The position numbers were made by a program, and so were the translations under genes. A DNA stretch of 52,546 nt from an uncultured bacterium. Lineage in GTDB: Bacteria; Bacillota_I; Bacilli_A; RFN20; CAG-826. The stretch lies in NCBI GenBank assembly GCA_949293255.1, contig CASFCL010000007.1, positions 1 through 52,546 on the forward strand, given 5' to 3'. The notes below the pieces were generated by a model. That model saw nothing but the letters and a program-made list of their open reading frames with translations. It made no database searches and was not told the origin of the DNA. Shown here piece after piece: positions 1 to 8,212 of the stretch. Numbering within the stretch: position 1 is the first letter of the stretch; each line of letters starts with the position of its first letter.

Positions 1-204
1 TTTTTGGTCTATGTGATTGATCTAATAAAGATTCATCCGTTCCATCATATCTACCTAACCGTCGGTAAAGTGAACTTCTTTTGACATGATAGAAAGATAA
101 AATCTTTCTTATAGGCCATTTTGAAATAACTCTTCTTTTGCAGGCCTGTAATCTTGTGTGAAAGTCTATTGGAATATAGTTTCGTCTGGTGTTAAAATAT
201 TCAT
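1..204 (-). pseudogene. transposase N-terminus remnant (helix-turn-helix, IS481/IS3-like), cut by window edge
   Basis: Reading from an ATG at 204 behind an AAGGAG motif gives MNILTPDETIF and then hits TAG. One frame over, a clear transposase N-terminus continues to the window edge: FHTRLQACKRRVISKWPIRK, then a KILSFYHVKRSSLYR stretch and RYDGTDESLLDQSHRP. The SLYRWxxRYDGTxESLxDxSHRP signature belongs to helix-turn-helix DDE transposases. The frame break indicates a decayed copy. At 59-61 a CGG codon occupies the position of the invariant Trp in SLYRW (see findings). The DDE domain would lie outside the window. Confidence 0.6.
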
Positions 205-296
205 GGGCATCTCCTTCCATAAGCTTTCTCAACTTAATTATAGATAAGATGTCCTTTTTAGTATTTAATTTTGTCTCACATCATTTGATATTAAAC

Positions 297-558
297 AAAT
301 GAAACTTTATTTGATACTTTCTTCCCTCATGTAGGTGTTCTTGCTTCTTTTATCTATCTTAGTTTATTACTCTCATCAAGTTTTAATTTAATTATTATAA
401 TTTGTTCATTCTAGTTTTCTTTATTAGTTTATTATGTAATTACTGCTATCATAAATAGAAGCTTTAAAATTAGATCAATAGACTTTCCTATAGGTGGAAT
501 AGTCACCATAATTTATCTTATATTATTAGGTGTATATGTTATTAGAATTTTTGGATAA
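297..558 (+). pseudogene. remnant of a membrane protein C-terminus
   Basis: One plus-strand frame from about 297 to the TAA at 556-558 reads as two or three hydrophobic segments (VGVLASFIYLSLLLSS, LIIIICSF, then FSLLVYYVITAIIN and GGIVTIIYLILLGVYVIRIFG). It is interrupted only by one TAG near 415. There is no start codon or ribosome binding site upstream and the frame is closed before 297. A terminator hairpin follows at 607-638, as expected for a former gene end. No family is recognised. The rest of 205-861 shows nothing but AT-rich sequence and two hairpins. Confidence 0.35.
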
Positions 559-606
559 TTTTTAAAAAATATTAAAGTTTTGCAGCGTTTTCATTATTTT
601 TATTAA

Positions 607-638
607 GAAAAAAGAGTTGAGTAATGACTCTTTTTTTC
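607..638 (+). terminator. intrinsic terminator downstream of the decayed membrane gene
   Basis: The stem AAAGAGT/ACTCTTT with a nine-base loop is followed by a T-rich run. An A-run on the other side would allow weak bidirectional action. Confidence 0.6.
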
Positions 639-769
639 TCTTTTTAAAGCATTAAATTTAACTAGATCTTTTTTTAATATCTTATATACATCTATAATTC
701 AATAATTAATATCTTTGAGTTTCTTTTCACTTTTTACAATAAAACTTTTATTAAAAATATTATGCTTTT

Positions 770-816
770 TTTAAAAGAAAAGAACGGACTTAGGAGGAAG
801 CCTTTTTATCCGTTCT
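770..816 (-). terminator. terminator of the lipoprotein-membrane protein-GH3 operon
   Basis: The inverted repeat AGAACGGA (781-788) / TCCGTTCT (809-816) has a smaller inner AGG/CCT pairing and, on the minus strand, runs into a T-rich tract. It lies 45 bp beyond the GH3 stop codon. Confidence 0.5.
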
Positions 817-861
817 AATCTAGGAGTAGATTATAAATTCAGAAACTAGTAAATATGATTA

Positions 862-3800
862 TTAGAATTCGTCATCGTCACCACCAGCAGCTGTTGTGAC
901 CATTTCTTTTTCTTTAATATTTACTTTTCCTGCTACTACTAATGCAATGTAGACAAGATCAGCAAGTACGACTGCACCAATAACACCCCAAGCGGCATAG
1001 ATAATCATTCTCCATGGAGCTAAGCCATAGATAATTGAATCACCTGGAGCAATTCCAACGACACAGTTTGAATTTGCTTTATTGTAAAGGGTTTGTTTTG
1101 TTGCTTGTTTTAAGTAATATTTTGCAGTATTGGATTCTGTATCATATAAGCCATCACTACCGTTATTAGCAAGAGTTAAGTTTCCACCTCTTCTAAGTAA
1201 GTAGTCAGTTGTCATATATGTATTTGGTTCACCACCAGCATCGGTAATTGTTGAACCAACATAACCACATTCATCCATTAAGATTTCTTTAATTGAGACA
1301 CTTGCACCAGCATATGTTGCACCAATTCTATTGTATGCTGTCATCATACCAGTTGCTGCAGGCATTTCTTTTGTAGCTTGTACATAGTTGCCTTCTGCAT
1401 CTGTATCCCAATATTTAATGTTCATTTTTGCTTCTTTAGAGTAGATTTCCCATGGTTTGACATAGATTTCTCTAAATGCTTGTTCATTACACCATGCACA
1501 GTAACCATTCTTTTGTCTGTTGGTTTCTTGATCGTTAAGGGTGTAGTGTTTCATGAAGGTAATTAAACCTTTTTCACTTGCAGCACTTGATTCAGCAGCT
1601 GCGAATTTACCAGCAAGTAATGGATCTTCTGAATAATATTCATAGTTTCTTCCGCCAAATGCAGATCTATGAGTATTTGCACCATAACCGTAAAGACCAG
1701 TAATTAATGAACCGTCAGCTAATTGGTTAGCATGTGCTTCTTCAGCAAAGGCATCACCAACTTTTCTTGCAAGATCAGTATTGAATGAAGCTGCGAGCAT
1801 TGGAGCACCACAATACCATTTATTGACATTTTTAATTTGTAATGCGTGAGCATAGTAACCATATGGAGAGTCTGCATCGTATGAAAGTGGGACACCGTTT
1901 CTATTTGATTGACCAGTTTCTGGATTAATTTCGGTATCAGCACATTCTTGCCATCCGCCATTTGAGAACATATTAACCATTGATTCAAGTGTGAATTGAT
2001 TAATATAGTCATCCCATTTTGGATCATCGAAGTCAACACCTCTCATATCGATTAAACCATATGATGTTTTATCGACATTGATTTCAACATCTTCAGTAAT
2101 GAATTGATTTTCTTCTGCCCAGACGTCATAGATTTCGACTTCTTTAATTGCTCTTTCATCTGAAAGGACCCAGTCTTGACCTGTTGGAGCAGTTGGGAAT
2201 GATGCTTCAAAGTCTTCTCTTGAGAAGTCATGGACAAATCCATCACCAGTTGAGCCTTCATCCCAATCTTTAAATTTATAGTTAAGTTCATCATCTTCAA
2301 CGTTGACAGCTTCGACTAAGTCAGTCTTTCTCTTTCCGTCTTCACTATCTTTAAAGACAATCTTACTATCGATTGTATGTTGCCATAAATGAGTAGCTTT
2401 TGTTGTAGCATCTTCTTGATCAATTGTTGCCCATGAATGTGCATTTTCTGATAAGTAGAAGTTATATGTTCCTGCATCTAAGATATAACATTTTTCATCT
2501 TCATAATCATAGGATGTGAAGTAATCTTCATGAATATCGATACCGACAACTTCAGATTCTCCGCCAGCTAATGCTTTTGAAGTTTTTGAAAATCCACCAA
2601 GAACAACGTGAGCTTTTTCAACTCCTCCAGTTACATATGGTGCGTTAACATAAATTTGAGCAACACCTTTACCTGCAATTGTTCCGGTATTTGTAATTTT
2701 TACATCAAAGTGATAAACACCAGTTTCTTCATTATATGTTGGAGTTCCTTCATATGCTAATGAGAAATCAGTATATGATAAGCCATAACCGAATGGGAAT
2801 ACGACTTCTTCTTCATAATCGAATGTATCGTAATTTCCTTTATCTGCTTCATAAGCAGCTGTTTCATAATATCTATAACCAATGTAGATACCTTCTTCAT
2901 ATTCAACGAAGAATGTTTCACCTTGATATGTATTTAATTGTGATGAATTTGTATATTTATATGATCCAAAGTTTTGATATGTTGGGTCTTTTGTTAAATC
3001 TCTAACATATGTATCAACTAAGTGACCTGATGGGTTAACTGTACCATTTAAGATTCTTGCAAGAGCGGTACCACCTTGGCTACCACAGCATCCTGCCCAT
3101 AAAGCTGCTTCGACTTTTGAGAAGTCATATTCTTTATTGCTATATGGATCAGTATACATTCCAGTTTGAGCATTGTAATTTGGATCATTTTCATCTAAGA
3201 AACCAAGTTCCATAGCATTTGCTGCGTTGATAACAAGGATAACTTTATCAAAATGTTTACTTGCATAATCAATTAATTCATATTCTGCATTATTAACTGA
3301 TAAACCAGTTCTATTAAATTCTGCAGCACCTTGGTTCATTGATTGGTCATTACCTTCACCAGAATTTCTCTTAATAGTAACAACTGCAGTGTTATATTCA
3401 GAGAATGTACTTGAAACACCATCTAATGCACTTGTGTCAATTTCTCCTTTAGCTGCATCATATAAATCATTGACCCTTTCATTTGTATCAAATGCATTTT
3501 CAAGACCAGTTCCTAATGAGATTGCTCCATTAGTTGTAGCTGGATCTTCACCACCTGACATATTGTTGTGCCATGAATAGTAACCTAAAATTGTAATTTT
3601 TTGAGTTGAAGCAAGAGGAAGAGCATTATTTTTGTTTTTAAGTAATGTAATACCTTCTTCTGCTGTTTCTTGAGTTACTGCTTGAGCATTTTTAAGAGCA
3701 TCTTCTTGATTATCATATTTGTAATCAATGTAGTTTGTATCAAGATTTTCACCAGTACCAACAACTGTTGCTTCACCTGGCATAATAAGGTCTAAGTTAC

Positions 3801-3900
3801 CGGATTGAGATTCAGCAACACCAGTAACAACACCCATAACGATGAGTAATATTGCGCCTACACTTGAGCAAAGTGCAATTCTTTTTGTTTTTGCTTTCAT
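862..3900 (-). CDS. membrane-anchored glycoside hydrolase family 3 enzyme with permuted domain order
   Basis: A 1012-residue GH3 enzyme, beta-glucosidase-like, predicted to act outside the cell on glycans. The domain order is swapped relative to classical GH3. Residues about 65-390 form the alpha/beta sandwich usually found at the C-terminus, containing IKRNSGEGND with E182 as candidate acid/base. A fibronectin-III-like domain follows (FPFGYGLSYTDF to about 500). The TIM barrel comes last (about 630-930), with ANTHRSAFGGRNYEYYSEDP, KHYTLNDQETNR and the nucleophile region TITDAGG (D887). The same permutation is known in some Ruminococcus GH3 beta-glucosidases. A membrane segment lies at each end (about 8-28 and 961-991), so the catalytic part would be tethered at both termini. 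The start has an AAGGAGA site inside the previous gene's stop region, 1 bp away. Substrate cannot be inferred. Confidence 0.85.
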   Translation of the reverse strand: MKAKTKRIALCSSVGAILLIVMGVVTGVAESQSGNLDLIMPGEATVVGTGENLDTNYIDYKYDNQEDALKNAQAVTQETAEEGITLLKNKNNALPLASTQKITILGYYSWHNNMSGGEDPATTNGAISLGTGLENAFDTNERVNDLYDAAKGEIDTSALDGVSSTFSEYNTAVVTIKRNSGEGNDQSMNQGAAEFNRTGLSVNNAEYELIDYASKHFDKVILVINAANAMELGFLDENDPNYNAQTGMYTDPYSNKEYDFSKVEAALWAGCCGSQGGTALARILNGTVNPSGHLVDTYVRDLTKDPTYQNFGSYKYTNSSQLNTYQGETFFVEYEEGIYIGYRYYETAAYEADKGNYDTFDYEEEVVFPFGYGLSYTDFSLAYEGTPTYNEETGVYHFDVKITNTGTIAGKGVAQIYVNAPYVTGGVEKAHVVLGGFSKTSKALAGGESEVVGIDIHEDYFTSYDYEDEKCYILDAGTYNFYLSENAHSWATIDQEDATTKATHLWQHTIDSKIVFKDSEDGKRKTDLVEAVNVEDDELNYKFKDWDEGSTGDGFVHDFSREDFEASFPTAPTGQDWVLSDERAIKEVEIYDVWAEENQFITEDVEINVDKTSYGLIDMRGVDFDDPKWDDYINQFTLESMVNMFSNGGWQECADTEINPETGQSNRNGVPLSYDADSPYGYYAHALQIKNVNKWYCGAPMLAASFNTDLARKVGDAFAEEAHANQLADGSLITGLYGYGANTHRSAFGGRNYEYYSEDPLLAGKFAAAESSAASEKGLITFMKHYTLNDQETNRQKNGYCAWCNEQAFREIYVKPWEIYSKEAKMNIKYWDTDAEGNYVQATKEMPAATGMMTAYNRIGATYAGASVSIKEILMDECGYVGSTITDAGGEPNTYMTTDYLLRRGGNLTLANNGSDGLYDTESNTAKYYLKQATKQTLYNKANSNCVVGIAPGDSIIYGLAPWRMIIYAAWGVIGAVVLADLVYIALVVAGKVNIKEKEMVTTAAGGDDDEF

Positions 3901-3901
3901 A

Positions 3902-4558
3902 TTAGTTTGTCTCCTTTGAAGTTTGTTGTTTATGTTTTTTGGCTAAATTCTTTTGATAAATGAGAACTCCACCATTTCCTAATTTGACAAGTCCAGCAAT
4001 TAATCCAACAACTAAGATTAAGTAAGGATAGAATTCTTTTGTGAATGATAATTCTCCGTTAATAGCTGGTTGTAAGTATTCAAGATAATAATTTGCATAT
4101 GAATCTGTGACAGTTTGAGCATTTGCAATTGCTAAATTATCAACATTGAAGAGCATAATTGCTCCAAATATGATTGTTACACCCATGATAATTTCAAGGA
4201 TTGCTTTTTTCATATTTGTACCTTTTCTATTTAAATTATTGAAGTAGATTATTGAACAAGCAATAATTGCAAGAAGAGGGATAAATAATCCTAAACATGT
4301 CCAGATATTGAATGTAAATTCAGTATATCCTTGAATAATTTGAATACCGACACCCCAATAGATGGCTTGCCAACCTGGATAGGTAAATGGATCTTGATAT
4401 TTTGTTCCTGGGAGAGTTTGAATTGTGAAGACTCCCATGAAATTGAATAATACAAGCAATACAGCCATCACAAGTCCTAAAATCAATGAAACAATTCCAA
4501 CGATTTTAACGACTTTTTTTAGAGTAGCCATCGTACTTTGATACTTCTCTAATTCCAT
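3902..4558 (-). CDS. small multi-pass membrane protein of unknown function
   Basis: A 218-residue protein with four predicted membrane segments (about 18-45, 85-107, 121-141, 173-195). A predicted extracytoplasmic loop after the first contains QDPFTYPGWQAIYWGVG, and the C-terminus is basic and presumably cytoplasmic (KKHKQQTSKETN). I do not recognise the family. It sits between a lipoprotein gene (3 bp upstream) and the GH3 gene (1 bp downstream), so the three are almost certainly co-transcribed and probably form one surface assembly. A role as membrane partner of the lipoprotein or hydrolase is inference. Confidence 0.75.
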   Translation of the reverse strand: MELEKYQSTMATLKKVVKIVGIVSLILGLVMAVLLVLFNFMGVFTIQTLPGTKYQDPFTYPGWQAIYWGVGIQIIQGYTEFTFNIWTCLGLFIPLLAIIACSIIYFNNLNRKGTNMKKAILEIIMGVTIIFGAIMLFNVDNLAIANAQTVTDSYANYYLEYLQPAINGELSFTKEFYPYLILVVGLIAGLVKLGNGGVLIYQKNLAKKHKQQTSKETN

Positions 4559-4561
4559 ATA

Positions 4562-5821
4562 TTATGCCTCTGGAGTATAAGTTAATGTGACATCAATAGT
4601 TGAAGTTCCAAAGAAGCTTTGAATAACAATTTGGAAGCTATAAACATATGAATTGCCATCTTTTGTAGATGTTGCTGGATCTTCACCTTCGAAGTTGAAT
4701 GTAAATTGATCAGCAACTTCATCAAATGTATATGTTCCTTTCTTCATTAAGGAATTTGAACTATAAATAAAGACTGTATCATTAACTGTACAATTCATTT
4801 CAACGTTCTTTGTTCCGCCATCTGGACCAGAAGTTGTATAACTACCAACAAATTGATATTTTGTTGCTCCATCAAAGTCACCATGTGTCATTTCTTCCCA
4901 AGTAACACTTGATGATGTTGAACAGAAGAATGCAATACTTGAATAATTAAGTCTATATCCTGGATGAGCTGTGTTAATTGAATTATCTGCTGTATAAGTT
5001 GTATCTCCATCAACGATTGATAAAACAATATTTGATAATGACCATGTTAAACCTAATGTGATTTTTCTATCAGCACCACTTGCTGTATTGAATACTACGC
5101 TACCATCGCTATGGCAGTATAAGTAAGCAAATGCAATTGAGCCGTTATTACCAGTTGTGGTACCTGTGAAGATATATGTACTATCTCTTTCATCCCAAAC
5201 TTTATAGTCTGAAGCAAGCTTTGATCTGTATTCAGAATCTCTTGCTTGGAACCAAACGGTTGCATTTCCTTCATCGGTAGATACGATATCATAGAATTGA
5301 TGTCTACCTTGATTTTTAATGTAGTCGACATGAATAGTCTTATTATTATAGTTAATTATGTATCCATATCCGGTTTCTTCTGACCAAGTTCCAGTGTAAG
5401 AGAAATCAAATTCTGAATAATCAACTGGTGTTTCTTCTTCAGCTTCTCCTTCGCCTTCGCCTTCTCCATCAACTGGAGCTTCTGCGTTGGCATTTACTGA
5501 TCCCTTATAAGCACCAAAGCCCGGGAATCCACCACCACCAGGACCACCCGGAAATCCACCTTGGCCACCTTGTTGAGCTTCGCCAGTACAAACTGCTTTA
5601 AATTCTAAAGTTTGATCTTGTTTAAGATTTAAAGCAAATTTGTAGGTATGAGTACCAACAGTTGTGTCAACGTCCCAACCTGAAGTTGAAACTGCAACGA
5701 AATTTAATACGTCTGTAGATTCACTTGGTTCTTCTTCTCCACCGCCACATGCAACTAATAAACCTGCACTAGCAAAAAGAGTTAATGAAGCAAGTAAAGT
5801 CTTTTTAACAAATGACTTCAT
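4562..5821 (-). CDS. secreted lipoprotein with Gly-rich and Gly-Glu segments
   Basis: A 419-residue lipoprotein and first gene of the surface operon. The signal peptide ends in the lipobox LLVAC (lipidated Cys25), followed by GGGEEEPSES. After a beta-rich segment (40-80) comes a low-complexity stretch rich in Gly, Phe and Pro (85-103) and a Gly/Glu run (119-130), resembling flexible linkers. The remainder (140-419) is Thr/Ser/Tyr-rich and looks beta-stranded, possibly two related beta-sandwich units. No catalytic motif is seen; carbohydrate or surface binding is plausible from its GH3 partner but unproven. A strong AGGAGGAAATT ribosome binding site precedes the ATG. The LytTR-type repeat and promoter at 5889-5960 lie directly upstream. 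Confidence 0.75.
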   Translation of the reverse strand: MKSFVKKTLLASLTLFASAGLLVACGGGEEEPSESTDVLNFVAVSTSGWDVDTTVGTHTYKFALNLKQDQTLEFKAVCTGEAQQGGQGGFPGGPGGGGFPGFGAYKGSVNANAEAPVDGEGEGEGEAEEETPVDYSEFDFSYTGTWSEETGYGYIINYNNKTIHVDYIKNQGRHQFYDIVSTDEGNATVWFQARDSEYRSKLASDYKVWDERDSTYIFTGTTTGNNGSIAFAYLYCHSDGSVVFNTASGADRKITLGLTWSLSNIVLSIVDGDTTYTADNSINTAHPGYRLNYSSIAFFCSTSSSVTWEEMTHGDFDGATKYQFVGSYTTSGPDGGTKNVEMNCTVNDTVFIYSSNSLMKKGTYTFDEVADQFTFNFEGEDPATSTKDGNSYVYSFQIVIQSFFGTSTIDVTLTYTPEA

Positions 5822-5868
5822 ATAATTTCCTCCTAAATCATTTTTGTAAGGAAATTGTATGAAAAATT

Positions 5869-5890
5869 AAAATGTAAGGGGTTACATTTT
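5869..5890. promoter_or_regulatory. palindrome in the lipoprotein operon leader
   Basis: A perfect inverted repeat AAAATGTAA-GGGG-TTACATTTT lies just downstream of the predicted -10 box, around the expected transcription start. It could be a repressor operator or a 5' mRNA hairpin. Confidence 0.45.
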
Positions 5891-5916
5891 CATAAAATGC
5901 ATATTTTTTAAGACAA
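5889..5916 (-). promoter_or_regulatory. predicted promoter of the lipoprotein-GH3 operon
   Basis: On the minus strand a -35-like TTGTCT (5916-5911) is followed after 16 nt by TATGAA (5894-5889). The LytTR-type direct repeats start 14 bp upstream of the -35, the usual place for activation by AgrA/ComE-like proteins. Confidence 0.5.
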
Positions 5917-5929
5917 GAATTATTTTATG

Positions 5930-5960
5930 TGGGACGAAAGTTTATTTTTTTGGGACAAAA
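5930..5960 (-). promoter_or_regulatory. LytTR-type direct repeat, probable response-regulator binding site
   Basis: Two copies of TTTTGTCCCA/TTTCGTCCCA (minus strand) occupy 5960-5951 and 5939-5930, offset by exactly 21 bp (two helical turns). Tandem 9-10 bp repeats at about 21 bp are characteristic of LytTR regulators such as AgrA and ComE. They lie between the LytTR gene's stop and the operon promoter. Confidence 0.6.
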
Positions 5961-5961
5961 A

Positions 5962-6702
5962 TTAATTGCCTAAAAAGACATTTCCTTGGTTTCTGGTGAA
6001 CTTAATATATTCTTTTAAAATCTCATCTTTTCTTTTTGATGAAATTGGAAGTTCGACATTATTTGTAAGTAAAACCATGTGTTGATCTATTCTTCTGATG
6101 TATAAAGCATTAACTAAAAATCCTTTTTGGATTCTAATAAATCCTTTCGAGACTAGTTTATCTTCTAAGTCTTTCATTGAAACTCGAATTTGGAGTACTT
6201 CTTTACTTTTAAAATTAACATTTTGATAATTTTTATTACCTTCAATATACATAATATCGTTTATTCTTAGAGTATTAACATTAGTTGCATTTTTAACAAT
6301 TAAAGAGTTTTTATCATCTTCTTTAGATTTATACATATTTATGAACGAATCCATAACCGAGAAGAAGTCTTCATATAACTTATTTTTTCTGATAAAAGCA
6401 AATGGATGAACTGTAAAACAATCAAAAACCATATTTTCCATTTGAGAAAGGAAAATAATATTTAAATCAAAGTCTATTTCTTTAAGTTTTTTAGCACATT
6501 CAATACCATTCATCTCGGGCATATCGATATCTAAAATAACAAGATCATATTTTGTTTCTTTTACTGTAGCAATTAAGTTCAAAGGATTAGAAAAAGCATC
6601 GATTGAATGGGGAAAATTGTCCTTTTCAAAGTAGGAAGTTGTAATACTTTTATTTAAGTTTAAAGAGTTTATTTCATCATCCAAAAGAGCAATTTTTAAC
6701 AT
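5962..6702 (-). CDS. LytTR-family response regulator (AgrA-like)
   Basis: A 246-residue two-component regulator. The receiver domain (about 1-120) has the acidic LLDDE patch (D8, D9), the phospho-acceptor D58 in LVILDIDMPEMNG and the conserved K near 105 in FIRKNKL. The C-terminal LytTR DNA-binding domain (about 132-235) contains the typical DIMYIEGNKNYQNV, the conserved region FIRIQKGFLVNALYIRRID, and LPISSKRKDEI. It is translated from an AAAGGAG site that overlaps the end of the kinase gene 6 bp upstream. Its probable target is the repeat at 5930-5960. The ligand sensed by the pair is unknown, and no agrB or agrD-like gene is visible nearby. Confidence 0.9.
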   Translation of the reverse strand: MLKIALLDDEINSLNLNKSITTSYFEKDNFPHSIDAFSNPLNLIATVKETKYDLVILDIDMPEMNGIECAKKLKEIDFDLNIIFLSQMENMVFDCFTVHPFAFIRKNKLYEDFFSVMDSFINMYKSKEDDKNSLIVKNATNVNTLRINDIMYIEGNKNYQNVNFKSKEVLQIRVSMKDLEDKLVSKGFIRIQKGFLVNALYIRRIDQHMVLLTNNVELPISSKRKDEILKEYIKFTRNQGNVFLGN

Positions 6703-6708
6703 AAATCA

Positions 6709-8058
6709 CTACTCCTTTTCAATGTTTGTTGAAATTAAACAATCTGCGACAAATGTATTATTATTTTCGATGCTGAAAGTTGTATATCCACTATATTTTC
6801 TTGAAATATGTTTAATAATTTTTGTTCCATATCCATGTAATCTAGATTTTGAAGTTTTTAATACTCTAGCTTTTTGTACATCATCATCTTTTACTTTGTT
6901 AGCAACTAAAATTCTTAAATAATCTTGATACATTGAAATATGAACTTTGATAGGTAATTTATTAGAATTATCATGATTTTCGATTGCATTATCGATTAAA
7001 TTTGTAAGTAACGAAACTAAATCACTATCTTTAAATGGTAAAGTAATTGGAACAATTGCTTTTACATCCATTTTGATTTTCATTAATTGTGCCTTTGAAA
7101 GTTCAAGATTAATAATTGAATTTATAAGTTCATTAGCACATGAAAAAGATTCTAAAATATCTTTATTTTCTTCATTTAACTCTTTTAAATAATTTTTAGC
7201 ATCATCTACTTTCCCTTCTTCTAATAAGGTAGATATATAACCAAAATGATTTTTAAGATCGTGTCTAACTTTATGTAATTCTTCTAAATTATATGAACTA
7301 ATTTTAATAGCATCTAATTTAGCTTCAGCTAAAGTAATATTAATTTCTGATTCAATTAAATTATTTTGTGTTTTGACAAGATAATATGAAGAAAAATACA
7401 AAACAACTAAGACAAAAAGTGAAATTACATAAATGAAAGTGAATAAATAATAAACTCCAATCTCAAATTCATGTGAACGAATAACAATTGTTTCAACCAA
7501 ACTCGTGATAACTAATAAATACGCAATACAAATAAAAGATATAAGTAAAGGCAAAGAAACTGATTTATATTTAGAAATATCGAATCTATGCATAATGTAA
7601 GCAATTGGAATACATAGTAGAGAAGGCAAACTTCTAGCACAAACCACACTTATAAAATCATCACCACTTAATTTTCCAGCAACAATACCTAAATCTCTAC
7701 AAATTAAACTTGAAACAAGAACACTTGCTAAAACTAAAGAGAATTTAATAAATTTATAAAGCCAATTATCTTTAACAAAAAGGATTATATATAAACCGAT
7801 AGTAACGGCAGGAATTATTGTCATCATAATTCCGTGAGTTCTGGTTAAAGATTCAAGAGCAAAAGCAAAACTTGAAAAGAAAACAAAGCTAGCATAACAG
7901 CCAATAAATTTTAAGATAGTTTTTAAAATATTTTTGACGCTTAATTCTTTCTTAAAATCTATAATGACTAAAATTGCCGCATAAATAAAAGTTTGAATAA
8001 TGCCTGTTGCATCAAAAATATTAGTAAAATAAAATCCCCAAGATTCAAAGAAATTCAT
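6709..8058 (-). CDS. AgrC-like sensor histidine kinase (GHKL type)
   Basis: A 449-residue membrane kinase. Residues about 15-228 hold six or seven membrane segments and make the sensor. A short coiled coil (232-258) leads to the dimerisation helix with the phospho-acceptor H266 in VRHDLKNHFGY, characteristic of AgrC/ComD-type kinases. The N box is SLLTNLIDNAIEN (about 343-356) and the G box is HGYGTKIIKHISRKYSG near 422. It precedes its LytTR partner by 6 bp. There is no Shine-Dalgarno motif before the ATG; a TATAAC hexamer ends 10 nt upstream, so translation may start almost at the transcript's 5' end. Confidence 0.9.
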   Translation of the reverse strand: MNFFESWGFYFTNIFDATGIIQTFIYAAILVIIDFKKELSVKNILKTILKFIGCYASFVFFSSFAFALESLTRTHGIMMTIIPAVTIGLYIILFVKDNWLYKFIKFSLVLASVLVSSLICRDLGIVAGKLSGDDFISVVCARSLPSLLCIPIAYIMHRFDISKYKSVSLPLLISFICIAYLLVITSLVETIVIRSHEFEIGVYYLFTFIYVISLFVLVVLYFSSYYLVKTQNNLIESEINITLAEAKLDAIKISSYNLEELHKVRHDLKNHFGYISTLLEEGKVDDAKNYLKELNEENKDILESFSCANELINSIINLELSKAQLMKIKMDVKAIVPITLPFKDSDLVSLLTNLIDNAIENHDNSNKLPIKVHISMYQDYLRILVANKVKDDDVQKARVLKTSKSRLHGYGTKIIKHISRKYSGYTTFSIENNNTFVADCLISTNIEKE

Positions 8059-8123
8059 AATAATATTTGTTATATTAACTATGTTTTTAAAAATAAAGAT
8101 ATTAAAAGAATTTTTAAAAAACT

Positions 8124-8159
8124 AATAAAAAATGCGTGGATTTTCCTTAAATCCACGCA
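8124..8159 (-). terminator. terminator of the hydrogenase operon
   Basis: The stem TGCGTGGATTT/AAATCCACGCA is an 11-bp perfect stem with a 5-nt loop, followed on the minus strand by TTTTTTATT. It lies 54 bp after the hydA stop. Confidence 0.85.
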
Positions 8160-8212
8160 CCATTTTCTTTGGAAAAAGTTTATATTTTTTTAGAAATCCT
8201 CGCAAAACTTAT

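Noticed and set aside
1378-3580. Open frames opposite the GH3 gene and similar frames opposite or inside other long genes.
   Set aside because: They lack ribosome binding sites and recognisable domains and have the composition of antisense shadows of AT-rich coding sequence.
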